Of a DNA stretch of 64,000 nucleotides, positions 1 through 11,182 are shown piece after piece. Under the pieces are notes generated by a model. That model was not told where the DNA came from. It saw only the letters and a list, made by a program, of their open reading frames with translations, and made no database searches. A program made the translations under genes and the position numbers. This DNA is from Aricia agestis (lineage: Eukaryota; Arthropoda; Insecta; Lepidoptera; Lycaenidae). How positions within the stretch are numbered: position 1 is the stretch's first letter; each line of letters opens with the position of its first letter. The DNA is taken from positions 11,066,001 to 11,130,000 of the forward strand of contig NC_056428.1 in the NCBI RefSeq assembly GCF_905147365.1. The letters run 5' to 3'.

Positions 1-770
1 GAAGTTAAATTTATTTAGCAGCATTTTGCTTTTTTAGTATGGGTTACAAATGTTCAACTCGCCTCAGGTCACGTGATTTAAACAAAAATTCACCGGCGCG
101 GTGTAAGAAAGGCAGCAATATCCATTTCTCGGACAGAATATGCGGTAACTACCGCCTACTGTTTTGCATTCACTTCAGCTGGTACTCCCACAAATTCAGT
201 TGTAAATTTTTATTCACCACAAGTGTGGAATTTTGTGACCATTTTAGATAAAGCTACGTTTTAGTAAGAAAACATAACACGATAGTACTAATCTTCATTA
301 TTCTACAACAGTGACGTACGGCATATAAAAATTTAGAAATGGCATTTTCGTTGTAGTTTCATTGCAATAGAATCTTTCCAAAACGTCTCAATGATCTTCA
401 ACAATAATCACGACCTGTGTACTATGGAAACGACAGATATAACAACACGGTTCACAGCAATATCTTGTATCACAAACACACATGGGAATCCCGTACAGAC
501 TGCTCATTACGTAGATACGTGTTCGAGAGCATTAGTCCGACCCCATCACCCCAAAGGGGTAGATGTGCATTTGTCGGACAAATTGAGCCCCTGTTTGTAC
601 GACCCCAACCCCGCGTATTGACTTTTGTCCAATCTCACGTCTTTTGTTTGTGCAATTGTGACGTCACAACTGCAATTTTTAATAGAATGTGACAAGTTTT
701 CGGGTTTAAAGTGGTCGGAGGTAAATTTGAAAGTATATTAGAGTCAGTTCACATTGCAACGTATTGCGTC
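1..770. other. Unannotated non-coding stretch
   Basis: I see no supported gene here. Open frames near 39-251 and 391-692 have no recognisable domain, no splice context and overlap each other in different frames. No repeat matching other parts of the window was found. Confidence 0.5.
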
Positions 771-783
771 GATGCTATGAAGT

Positions 784-844
784 AAAAAAAAAATATTTAA
801 AAGTGGAACATATGCCTGTTCCACTTTTAAATATATTTTTTTTT
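784..844. repeat. A/T-tailed hairpin
   Basis: Two arms of about 27 nt (784-810 and 817-844) are reverse complements apart from a two-base indel, with a 6-nt loop. The stem core is AAAAGTGGAACA / TGTTCCACTTTT and each arm ends in an A or T run. It resembles a collapsed MITE; no transcription evidence can be seen. Confidence 0.75.
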
Positions 845-859
845 GCCGGACACCACTGG

Positions 860-2520
860 CAAGTCTGACAATTCAATGTGTATCTTCTGTACGTACGTAC
901 GTGTGCGCTTTTATAATTCTGGTCGTCATAACGTAGTGTGACATAACCCTTAGACAGATTTTACCATAAGTACTGCAATTTTCTATATATGGCAGTCCTA
1001 AAATAATTAAGTCACACCATATTTCTAGGTCTATGAATAAAATATAGATATCAAATTTGTCGCTGCATATAAAAGGAGATACAGCCGGTCTGGATTTATG
1101 GCCATAATCCTAGCCGAAACGACTAGGTGTTATCGTGGCTACATTGACACTTTAATGCTATTGTTTGATTTAGTGGCTCATTATACCGCGGGAAGAAACG
1201 CTCGTGAGCGGCTAATGCCCGATAAGTATGCTTACGAATGGCTAATTTGTCTAAATTTACCAATGTCTAAATATCTGTAGGTCAATCGAATTTTACAGTT
1301 ATTCGCAGTTCGGTTAGATTCTTGTACTATATTGTGGTTACTTCACGACTTGAATGCAGCTAGATTCACGTCCAATTACTCGAATCTACCAACATGTAAC
1401 GTCAATTTAGTCTAAACCTATATAAAACTTTAAGAAAAATATCACTTAAATCCGCTGTTACTTTCTATATAAAAACGAAGATGGCCAAAACCGTTAGCAA
1501 AATCCTGAACCTAACATTGTAAAGTAAAACGCCTATAACATATTTTTTTAGTAAAGGGGCTATAAATAATATAATCTACATTAGTAAATTGCAGATAGTA
1601 AAATTTGCGGGTAGGCAATGCCTATCCACGATCTGACTATAATCTGATTACTAATTGACCGGTCCTGCGTCTAAAACGTAACAACAGGGAATGCTCGCTC
1701 GAGGACAATATACAAAATGATCAGTTGGAGCCAATAATGGCTGATGCCGGCCGATCATTAGCTACGAGGGATAACGGTGCAACAAAGAACCTTCCAGAAA
1801 ACTCGAGAGGCTTTATACCCGACTGCAATGAAGTTAAAAGGGTTACGATTTTGAAAGTCTATTTGACTGTGTAGTGTGTAGATTGTAGATTCCTCTAAAT
1901 TATGGGTCAGAAATTAAGCGAAGTTGTCAAAAAAAATCGTAACAATAGTTCTGGTAACATAATATCAAATTACATAGTCATAATTCTGTCTACTCTGGTC
2001 AGGTAATAGCTTATGAATGAAATGTAACCGGTATAAACCCGTAAATAACTGAACTGGTTTGAACTGGTATAAACTGGTTTTCTTAAAACAAAAGTGGTGG
2101 AAACCGGTTTCATTGAAACTGAATCTATATAGTCCGGTATTATTCGCTTTTAAAATCGATCTTTAACTCTTTTACTAGCGAAATATTTACACAGCTAATT
2201 TTTATATAAGGTCTGCTTGTATTTGTCTGGCATATTGGAAACATAACATGACAGACTGACAGACAGCGGATCGTGAATAGTTTTATATGCTGCTGAAATA
2301 TTGTTATTACTTAAAGTTAAAAATATTTATGCGTATATTGTGTATCTCTTAAAACCTTCGTTTAAAGCCGTCTCGAATCGGGAATGTAAAACAAACCCTT
2401 TTCTACCTATATGATACCTCTCTGGCACAGTCTATATCCCGTGACCAAACGTCAATGCGACATAGACACCCCCAGGCGTCCTACAGGATAACTTCATTGT
2501 AACATTGTTCCTGGGTTATG
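860..2520. other. Unannotated non-coding stretch
   Basis: No supported gene. Around 2048-2090 the hexamer ACTGGT recurs at short intervals (a degenerate simple repeat), and GACA-type repeats occur near 2250. Otherwise the sequence is AT-rich and unstructured to the eye. Confidence 0.5.
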
Positions 2521-2559
2521 GTTCCTTGGTTCGGGGTCATTCATAAAGTACCAGATGAC

Positions 2560-2782
2560 ACATGCGACTCCGTTGTGCCAAAATTCGTTAATCGTGCGAG
2601 AATCTTAAATTTTTCTGGTATAAAAAGTATCCTATGTCCTCTCACAAAGGGAAATCTAAAACGCTGTTACTCAGAGTATCTTCATACCAAATTTCAGCAA
2701 AATCGGTTTATCGGTTTGGGCGTGAACATCTAACAGACAGACGGACAGACTTTCGTATTTATAATATTAATTTGGAGTATAG
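2560..2782 (-). repeat. Diverged CTGT-bearing dispersed repeat
   Basis: Read on the minus strand this stretch gives a TAATATTATAAAT-like start, a CTGT-rich run, a TTCACGCCCAAACCG-like block and a GAAATTTGGTATGAA-like block. That is the same order of motifs as in the + strand copies at 18881, 19447 and 20447. It is more diverged than those. The class (Helitron-like, LINE tail or SINE) cannot be settled by eye. Confidence 0.55.
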
Positions 2783-4980
2783 ATTATTGGTTGTCATACG
2801 TAATGTGTCGGCGAAGTATGACAAGGAGTAAGTCCATGAGTATTGTGACATCACAATTCAAAAATTGAATCGCGAATTTTATAAGAATTGAGGTGGTTTT
2901 AATTTTTAGGGTCAATTCAAACCACAACTTTAAAAAATTCTAAATTTGTACTGAATTGACAGATTTCAATTGCGCGAGACGTCTTGCCTGTCAAATCAAA
3001 TTCATACAAAAGAAAGCATCTACCCGTCACGTTGCGGTCTGAATTGACCCTTAGATGTGAAATTGAATATTTGTTACGTCACACTCGGGAGGGTTCTAAA
3101 AATCATGAAATACGTGTGTCGTACTTTATGGACGGACTGTTTATGGTTCCTTGGTTCATGGGTTTATAGTTCGTGGGTTCCTGGAATTCGTCCGTTTTAC
3201 ATGTAATTGCGAGTGACGTCCGTATATGAGGCGAAACTAATATATTGCCGTAATAACGTTACTTAGTTGCCGTAAACCATGGTTACGTAGACAGGTTCCT
3301 TATGAAAAATGTTGCGGTAATTAATGTATGAGGTAGTGTTGATATTGGGAAGTTTAGACTTTGTCAATGTTTATAATATCAGAGTTTATTATATACTCGT
3401 TATCAATTAACATAAAACTGTTAACTTTAATTATGGTTCCGTTTTTTAGTAAATGTAACATGCTATCCCATAGTATGTAAAATACCAATAAGCCATCAAA
3501 ACACAAGATCGATATCCTTAAAAACTTCGCATACGATATATTGCATAATATCGACAAAGTACAGCCCTATCATTAGCACGGAAAAGCAATCAGTCGAGGC
3601 CCGTGTTGGTTTAGAACAACCCCCGTAGGAGATGCATTCCGGCGCACCGGCGCAGGCGCACGAACTCACGACCGAACTATAATTACCCGAGTACGCCATT
3701 ATACTTCGCCAACGATTATTATCAAACTAGCGGTGACCGCTCCGATGTCGATAAATTATGGTGAGGATGCAAAGTGCTCGATAATTGTTATCGATACTGT
3801 ATCGCACATGCCTAGAACAACAATAAAATATACTACATTGTTGAAAACTTGCACATTGATCTTACTATTGTCAAAATATCTAAGCCCTATAGTTACAAAA
3901 ACTTCCATTAAATTTTACGGAAGGTATTAATTGGTATGAAAGATACTAATTGGTAGGTGAATAACAACAATTTATCTCTCATGTTATTCACGAAAGAATC
4001 AGCACATAAAGAGAAAACATTACAAAAATATTTGGATTCATGATTTGACGAATGATTAACAGTAACCTAGGCTTCAAATTCGGATTAACGCACTTAATTG
4101 ACCTTCAAGAACTCTAGCAGGAAAGAATTGACTTTTTTTGTTACAAAGACAGGCACATACATTCAAATTTCGAGTCGCTTCATCAAAACTGCGTTACAGG
4201 CTATGCTACACTTTAGCCTGCTTATTGGGCGATAAAGCACCCAGATTTTGTCGTTGCGTGCAGTACCGGTTGCCCGCGGCACGCCATTCCTCAGTCCTAG
4301 GATGTGGCTAATTTTCTATCATTGTGCCGCGTCAAACTTTATGGGCTTAAATTTTCAAATTGAGGTGTCAGTGCATCATATTTATTGCTCGTATCTGACC
4401 GAATCACTAATCGCAGCTCACGGCTACGTATTATCTTTCGTAATATATTTTGCACATTTCTCTGAGGTTTATTAATGGTGTAACCAGACTTGTGCCAGTC
4501 ATAATCGCGTTCAAAACGAGCCTATACTTCTCGATTGTATCGCGTCGTCGCCACGGAACAACATGGAATTAACGCACTGTATGCCACATTTCCGTTGCGT
4601 CGACAGCAAGAGGTTGATAGCGCAGCGCATCATTACACTGATTCTACTTCATTCTTCTATCGACAACGAAACGTTGCTCCGATGTGTTATATCATAAAAT
4701 ACGCAGGTTCGAGGTTTGAGCGTCACCACTACGATGACGCACCGACATGCAACGGAGCAATGTGACTTCGACCCTAGTGGAGTCATCTACTGTAGGATCT
4801 GCGACTGCGGTGCGGCCAGCTGATCTGCGTTCACCTAAAGGACCAAGGAGAAACAAAGGAAGTACGAGGTATGGTTAACCTATTTGCTACGAACATTGTA
4901 CCCCAAATAGTTTTAGAAAGTCTCTTCAGGAATTTGGGTAACTCTTTTTTTTAATTAAAAAGATGCAAAGCCTAAGATAA
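2783..4980. other. Unannotated non-coding stretch
   Basis: No supported gene. A GC-rich patch near 3630-3665 (runs of GGCGCA) stands out, and TGGTTCCTTGGTTC-like text near 3143 echoes 2518-2531. Frames such as 4248-4475 and 4535-4765 lack recognisable domains. Confidence 0.5.
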
Positions 4981-4984
4981 CATT

Positions 4985-5152
4985 GATAATTGATAATATC
5001 TATGGACGCTTCACACCACGTCTGGCCCCGTGTTAAGTACCTGAAGTACTTGTGTTACAGGTACCAGACAACGGAAATTTATTTAATACTTTTATACTTA
5101 GATACATACATTTAAGATTTTTATCATAATATGATACACATATTTAATACAC
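4985..5152 (-). repeat. tRNA-headed SINE (family B), 3' part
   Basis: This aligns almost collinearly with 39186-39340. Shared blocks include TCTATGGACGCTTCACACCA, TACAGGTACCAGACAACGGA and CACATATTTAATA. The tRNA-like head seen at 39379-39450 is absent, so this is the 3' part of a SINE lying on the minus strand. Confidence 0.75.
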
Positions 5153-5211
5153 AAAGATTACAGAGAATTTAATGGCAATAGAATTTTATCAATTATCTCC
5201 AGAAATTGTTA

Positions 5212-5361
5212 ATCATAATAATTACTTACAAGTTACAATTACAATAATTTAACTAGGAATTTTATTACAATTATTGTGGTTAAATTGATTAAATTGTAAT
5301 TATTATGATATAGTGCTACAATGTTATAATGTGCTAATACAATTAGGACATTATAACATTG
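5212..5361. repeat. AT-rich nested inverted repeats
   Basis: Two perfect 13-nt inverted pairs lie side by side: 5212-5224 with 5297-5309 (ATCATAATAATTA) and 5319-5331 with 5349-5361 (CAATGTTATAATG). The stretch can fold into a double hairpin and may be an AT-rich MITE. Confidence 0.55.
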
Positions 5362-5369
5362 TCACTTTA

Positions 5370-6430
5370 CCGCCTGAAGGTATATAGCCTGCTCTACATT
5401 CACAACAAAGTACAATGGTGCACAGAGGTCAACGTATCCGTCAACTTGGCAGCATGTGGTTTGGTGCCATTAGGGGACTCTCGTGCCTATACCTCTCCCG
5501 ACCGCCTCTAGGAGTCTCGCGCTCATTATTCTCCATATTCACCTATATATTACCTCTTATACCACCTTAATAGCAAGGACATAAGGATTATTTTCATGGG
5601 ATTGAAGGTAAAATGGTCATGAACGCAATGTGTTCCGTCATCGAGATTAACTCCTAATGGACTATCTATTTATTTATACGTCACATTACAAATCTTCTAC
5701 GTCAAAATTGCGTCTAATTGCGCTTTTAGAGGGCAATTTTGTAGTTTGTGTAAATGTTTGGATTGCTTAGTTTAGTGTTTACGTCGTTTATGGAATTACT
5801 CTCTCAAATCACGACGAGCACTTTTGGCGAAACACCTAAAAGCACAAAGACGAAATGAAAAAGTCCTGAGTACAAAATTGGTAAGATAGAGTAATAGGAG
5901 GTTTGCGGAAATGTAACATTACTTATATTATGATCTTGTTAAGAAATTACATGGTGAGACGCGGGTCTGCCGCTGCATCATTATGACTCCATATTTGCAT
6001 CTCATGATATTTTTAATTCAATTTACCCGCGAAACTTCCCGAACCTCGTCGAGTGTTGAAAGCTATCCAATTTGCGTAATACTGCCAAAATATCTCATTT
6101 CTACGCTGACTGTGTGTTCCCAACCTAATAACGGCTCACGGGACACCAGCTCCATGCAATAACCCACTCAAATAACCTCTGCATAAGAAGCAGAATGGCC
6201 GATCAGGAATAAAATTTGCGCTCTTTTGAAGTGAAACGTAAATAGGCTTTTGGCAATTCCATAATGCGAAAGTGGTCTGTTCGAGCTTTTGACTCTATGA
6301 AAAAAAACCCCGCGATACTCGGAAAACGATAGAAAAAAAGGAAACATTTATATTTTTCATAGAGTATTTTTATTTATGGTCTGATAAATTTGCGTAAAGG
6401 CGGTATTTAGAGCGGCACTCTGGCGATTAT
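5370..6430. other. Unannotated non-coding stretch
   Basis: No gene or repeat shared with the rest of the window was found. Confidence 0.45.
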
Positions 6431-6440
6431 GCCTTAATGG

Positions 6441-6512
6441 GCTGATCGAGCCTCGTCGGAGCCGGTCGAGCCTCGTCGGGGCTAGTCGAGCCTCGTCAGT
6501 GTTAGTCGGGCC
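6441..6512. repeat. 20-bp minisatellite
   Basis: About three and a half tandem units of roughly 20 bp are visible, with core GTCGAGCCTCGTC followed by GGGGCTA or a variant. The units differ from each other by a few bases. An open minus-strand frame runs through it but has no recognisable domain. Confidence 0.75.
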
Positions 6513-6519
6513 CGTGGTT

Positions 6520-8770
6520 AACCCTTCGGGATCCTGAAAAGCTTTGAGCCAATCGCAATTATTACTTACATGAAATTGATATTTAATATTCTTGAGCGCG
6601 ATATTCATATTTTCAATTCGGTTTCATTTTCAAATTGCTTAGCGGTTACTGTTTAGATTTTGAGTGTAACTTTTAATATAATAAACTGGTGTTTTCATAA
6701 AAGTGTCTGTCCTGGTTACTTAGTCAAATTGCAGTCGATAATTTCGACAGTGAAGTTAGATGTTAGGACATATTTTGATTACATCTACCGAGTAGAGGCA
6801 AACTGATTGCAGGGCACTGTATCGCCACTCTCCTCGGTAAGTGTGATCATGGCATTAAAATATGTGGGATTATAAATACTAGAGATCGCCCAATGGTCGA
6901 AATTTGACCTTAAAAATTTAATTTTCTTCTTTTGGCTCCCCGTTTAAAGTATTAACTATTTCAGATTTGATGAAACAAAAAACAACAATCCATTTTTCAT
7001 TTCACAAGTGACTTCAACAAAGGAGTATAATTCGTGTGGATAGGATTGTCAAAAATAAACATGGTAGTGTGCGCGTTGTAGTGTGTGTAATGTTTTATTT
7101 ATTAAAATAATGTATGATAAAACCATAATTTTAAAACAATATTAGCTCGATGCACTCCTTCTCCATATAAACTACAACAGTGCGAAATTTCATTCTCCTA
7201 CGTTTCCGCATTTTCGTAAAAAGGGTCCCAAAGTTTTTCGCTCGCGTATTAATATATATTGATACCTAAGCCATCGCAAGCGCCACGCGCCATGTCACAA
7301 TAATTAGCAACGCTTTATGTGATAATATGTCACATCACACATCCCACTTTAGTAATTTACCTTCGATATCGAGACTATCGGATGCAATTTTTTTAAATAC
7401 CCATCTTTAATTTATAACAAAGTCTGTGATTATCGCTCACACAACACTGTCCGCTCAACACATCCTACCGAAGGGGTTACACAAAAAACGCTATTCCGTA
7501 TGATAATTTCGTGATTATAATGTTACGTATAAAAAATTAAATGATCCACCCAAAAAAGTCATTTGTAATTTTGTAATAATTATACCGACTACTTGAGCGT
7601 GGGACGGACATAATTGTTTCTTATTAAAATCGACGTTAATCTGGTCCGGACAGACTCCGAAACATCGCATTACGTTAAGAATCGACAACTATAATTTCTT
7701 ATAATTTCTGTTCAATCAAGATTTAATTGTTTTAATGAGCCCATGCGTGAATGGCGGGGTCCAATTATTGTTTATTTTTAATCGCCCGGAGTGGTTTTGT
7801 TCGCAACGGCCGGCACGCACGGGCCTCGGGCGGTCATTTTCATTATTTTAATAATGTAAACTACCTACAATAATTTATACTGATTTAGGGCTAAACACGT
7901 TAAACATGGTCACTAATTCCTAACGTCCGATAGACTCGATCTCGGAGCCGCCAATTTGGGTTCGTGTTTTATAATCGCCTGAGCCTTTTGTTTCTGAATA
8001 ATTTCCGAGCGTGAAACGCAGATAATTTTGATAGTAGCAGACATTTCTAAACTAAGAATATGGCGCCATGTATGTTTGTCAGAAAAAATTCTTAGAGGTT
8101 TTCGTTTTTTTTTTTCGTTCATTCGTAAGGTTACCACTTACCATTAACGTCAATGTCGAAATAATACCAAATACCGAAATGGCCCAATTACGTTCCTCAA
8201 TATGCCATATCAATTACTTACGTCAACTACTTATAGTCTAAATAACGACGGTTAATAAAAACAAATGTTTAATAAAGGTTATCAAAAGCGAGCAGCTTAT
8301 TAAGAACTAACGTCACAAGCAAAAAAATAGACCAATAACAAACATCAAAATACGTTGTGAATCAATTGTGTTTATTAGTAGGATGTAATTGGGAGACAAT
8401 TCGCATGTCGCCTCAATTAGACTCAATTGGTCGTGTTGTATGTAATTTCGTATGCGCAGGATTAAATCATAGAAAGATTTTGTAAATTAAGATTGATATT
8501 TCTTATGAAGGTAAGTACAGTTAGTGGAAAGAGAAAAGAAATGATTAAACACAAATTGATAAATATTACCAAAAACCTACAAATTAACTAGATGTGTCTT
8601 TTAATAAAAAAAATAAAGTTTACTTACTTTTATAAGCCAATTATTCTATAGGCTATCTGGTCATAATGGAAAAAGAAAAATATAATACGCTAGACCCTTA
8701 CATAGAAAATATTGTCTATAAACACGTCGGCAAAAAATTTGTAAAAATGGCCTAATACACTGAATGTCGC
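6520..8770. other. Unannotated non-coding stretch
   Basis: No supported gene. A TAAT-rich stretch with a GC-rich island (about 7740-7850) resembles conserved non-coding DNA, but conservation cannot be judged from one sequence. Confidence 0.45.
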
Positions 8771-8805
8771 CGGGGAAGTCCTGCTAAATTGTAATTCTAT
8801 TTGGT
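8771..8805 (+). repeat. 35-nt direct repeat, copy 1
   Basis: These 35 bases, starting CGGGGAAGTCCTGCTAAATT, are identical to 15192-15226. They flank the SINE and LTR-element cluster at a distance and suggest an older dispersed repeat whose remainder has diverged. Confidence 0.75.
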
Positions 8806-8826
8806 ATAATAAAAAGGTTGACAGAT

Positions 8827-9150
8827 ATTTTTTTTTATGAAACAAACTGGGGTAAACGAGCAAACGGGTCACCTGATGGAAAGCAACTTCCGTCGCCCAT
8901 GGACACTCGCAGCATCAAAGAGGTCCAGGTGCCTTGCCGGCCTTTTAAGAGGGAATAGGGTAATAGAGGAGGCTAGGGAAGGAAATAGGAGAGGTTAGGG
9001 AAGGGAAAAGGGTAGGGGATTGGGCCTCCGGTAGACTCACTCACACGGCGAAACACAGCGCAAGCGCAGTTTCACGCCGGTTTTCTGTGAGCCCGTGGTA
9101 TTTATCCGGTTGAGCCGGCCCATTCGTGCCGAAGCATGGCTCTCCCACGT
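8827..9150 (-). repeat. Poly-A-tailed SINE (family A), copy 1
   Basis: Minus-strand element: the 5' end is near ACGTGGGAGAGCCATGC, an internal CCCTA-rich minisatellite follows, then GGCCGGCAACGCAC and CCCATGGGCGACGG blocks, and the poly-A tail appears as T-run 8828-8836. Copies at 32795 and 40705 share the whole structure. I know this sequence type as a widespread lepidopteran repeat. It carries no open frame of note. Confidence 0.85.
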
Positions 9151-9535
9151 CAATTGTCTATAATGTAAGGGACTTACGTAAAAATCTTCATTTAATTACA
9201 GTTAAGTAATTAACCCATCAATCCCCAAGGGGCACCCGGCTGTCGCATAACAATAATTGAAAATCGAATGTGGTGCGATTCCCACGATCGAGGTATTAAT
9301 AGCGTTTTCAGCATCTAGAACTACCCCGGGGAAGGGCGGGCAGGGCAGGCCGAATAGATACGGAAGTAGCCGATCGAAATCGGTGATCCACGAATAAGCA
9401 CTTAGACTTAGAAAACGCTATAATATTCGTCTCTGAGTGCGGCAGTTATTCAAACTCTTTGTCAATTATTGTAATGTTTCTAATATGCCCGAAAACATCA
9501 AGATGACATTGTATTCGCTGTGTATTTTATTACTT
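9151..9535. other. Unannotated non-coding stretch
   Basis: Nothing recognisable; a GC-rich patch lies near 9325-9350. Confidence 0.4.
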
Positions 9536-9537
9536 AC

Positions 9538-9712
9538 TAGCTATTTGACCGAGGTTTGCTCGGTATTCGATAAAACACGAATAAAATGACATTTTCTAAA
9601 AACGATTTCTAGCTAGATCGATTTACCGCCCCCAAAAGCCCCTATATACTAAACTTCATGAAAATCGTTGGAGCCGATTCCGAGATTCCAATTATATATA
9701 TATATATATATA
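9538..9712 (+). repeat. LINE/SINE 3'-tail-like repeat (CTAGCTATTTGACCGAG family), copy 1
   Basis: It starts with CTAGCTATTTGACCGAG and a small CCGAG...CTCGG stem, continues through CATGAAAATCGTTGGAGCCG and ends in a (TA)n tail. Two more copies lie at 14671 and 44411. I recall this as a common lepidopteran non-LTR element tail (RTE-like), but no reverse transcriptase is present, so the class is tentative. The LTR retrotransposon is inserted in its TA tail. Confidence 0.7.
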
Positions 9713-10099
9713 TGTAAAGAAAATACTTTCTTCATTTTGAATATACGCGCGTTTATTCAAGCTACCGTTAGTTCAGGAGTTATCCGAGCGTGGCGTGTCA
9801 TGTAAGGCTGTCATTGTCATTGTCAATGTCAATGACAAAATTTTGCTGAGTTCATTTTGACTTTGTAATTTTCTTATAATTTTCGAAAATCCTCATTAAT
9901 TTTCTATGTATAATTTTGTAGTTGTTGTTAGAGGTGATAACTTTTGTTGTCGTTTCTTTGTTTCAGGTAAGATATTAATGTTATGTAAAGTACTTTAAGA
10001 TTCTGTAAGTTGTAACCTATTTCAAAATATAAAAATGCTAACTTTGTTTCAGAGAAACACACCGAAGTTTTTTATTGATTTAAGATTAATCCTCTTATA
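9713..10099 (+). repeat. 5' LTR
   Basis: It begins TGTAAAGAAAA and shares every base with 14273-14659. The shared sequence ends in CCTCTTATA, so the terminal bases are TG...TA rather than the usual TG...CA; the TA-repeat target makes the last bases uncertain. It contains a TATA-like TATAATTTT at 9909, a repeated TCATTGTCA/TCAATGTCAATGACA block near 9812-9837, and two TTTCAG motifs. Confidence 0.9.
9909..9955 (+). promoter_or_regulatory. Putative LTR promoter and transcript 5' end
   Basis: TATAATTTT at 9909 lies about 36 bp upstream of TGTTGTCGTTT (9945-9955). That 11-mer is the exact reverse complement of the 11 bases directly following the LTR. In Tf1-type elements the first 11 bases of the mRNA prime reverse transcription, which would put the transcript start near 9945. 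The start site is inferred only from spacing and complementarity. Confidence 0.45.
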
Positions 10100-10110
10100 A
10101 AACGACAACA
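10100..10110 (+). other. Primer-binding site, predicted self-priming type
   Basis: AAACGACAACA immediately follows the LTR. It has no TGG start expected of a tRNA 3'-end primer site. It is perfectly complementary to TGTTGTCGTTT at 9945-9955 inside the LTR, and the match stops at exactly 11 bases on both sides. Only 20 bases separate the LTR from the gag ATG, leaving little room for another primer site. Confidence 0.55.
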
Positions 10111-10119
10111 CTTGTTATA

Positions 10120-11182
10120 ATGAAGCAAAAATTGCAGTTTGCATTTAGATATGAGGCATCACAAACCGACAATAAGACAAGTGTGATTGCCATAACCTCA
10201 ATTACAACAGAAGATAGTAAAAAGTATGTACTGCTAGAGGCTGATAGATACGTAAGCCGTCACTTGGCACTAACTAAGACAGAAGCTTATAAAAGAGTGA
10301 AAAAAAGTCTAAGCCAAAGAGGTCAAGAGAGAATAATATGGATAACATGCACAGAAGAAATGTTACAAACTTATTTTGATGAAGATGATAATTTAATGTT
10401 TAATGATTTATATCTAAAAGAAATAAAAGAAACAGACGTAGTAGAAACAACACAGAAAAGTGAAAGTCAATTAAATCTGAAAAATATATCCGAAAGGTTT
10501 ATGATTGAGAAATTTGTATGTAAATTTTCAAATGCAAAACAATGGATAGAAACATTTGAGAATGAATGCGTGCGTTTTGAAATTAATAAAGATACAACTA
10601 AAATAGAAATATTGAGATTATTCTTAGACAAATCATGTACAGACTGGCACTCGGCAACGTTGAAAACTTTGAAAATAGAGGCTGGATGGTCTGAGTGGAA
10701 AAATAAATTTTTGGATTCATTCGCTGATAAGGGATGGAGTACGGGAATGTATGCCATATTTTACAAATATAAAGAAGGATCACTGATGGAATATGCCATA
10801 AGAAAAGAAAAGTTACTATTAGATATGGATGAAAATATTGGCACGAAAAGTTTGGTGACACTTATAGCAGCCGGCTTACCTGAGTTTATTAGAAATAGAA
10901 TTGATCCGGAAAAGTGTGAAACCTCAACGAGATTACTTCATGAAATAAATAAGTGTGAAAATTTGGTAAATAATAAAAGCTTATTTAAAAAAAGAGAACA
11001 GAAAGATGATAATAGGATATACATTGAAGGCAAAAAGCCATGCAAAAATTGTCAAAATTTAAATAAATCGATTCCACCCAGAACAGTCATGTTGGTTTAA
11101 AAAGGAAGGGAAAGAGAACAAAATGATAGGAAGTAATTCTGTACTAGAAGTAAGTCTAAGTGAAGAGACAAAAAACGAGTAA
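10120..11182 (+). pseudogene. gag: gag polyprotein, frameshifted in the zinc knuckle
   Basis: The ATG at 10120 opens a 326-residue frame ending at 11100. It is lysine-rich; residues about 120-290 look like a capsid domain (WIETFENEC, then W-x2-W and DKGW motifs). Near residue 310 a zinc knuckle starts (CKNC), but its His and last Cys (HPEQSCW) lie in the next frame from 11075, giving a C-x2-C-x7-H-x4-C pattern across the break. The second frame runs to a stop at 11180-11182. The break, one extra base or two missing near 11065-11075, looks like damage rather than programmed, because a separate programmed shift site follows. Gag would form the particle and bind the RNA. Confidence 0.8.
11170..11176 (+). 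promoter_or_regulatory. Programmed -1 ribosomal frameshift site A_AAA_AAC
   Basis: In the final gag frame the codons are ACA AAA AAC GAG TAA, so A AAA AAC is a perfectly phased X_XXY_YYZ heptamer. A -1 slip enters the frame that leads to the protease DSGSQ motif without a stop in between. I see no convincing downstream pseudoknot by eye. Confidence 0.7.

Noticed and set aside
10120..11100. Gag as a complete 326-residue protein
   Set aside because: The zinc knuckle is cut in half by the frame end, and the phased slippery site lies in the other frame.
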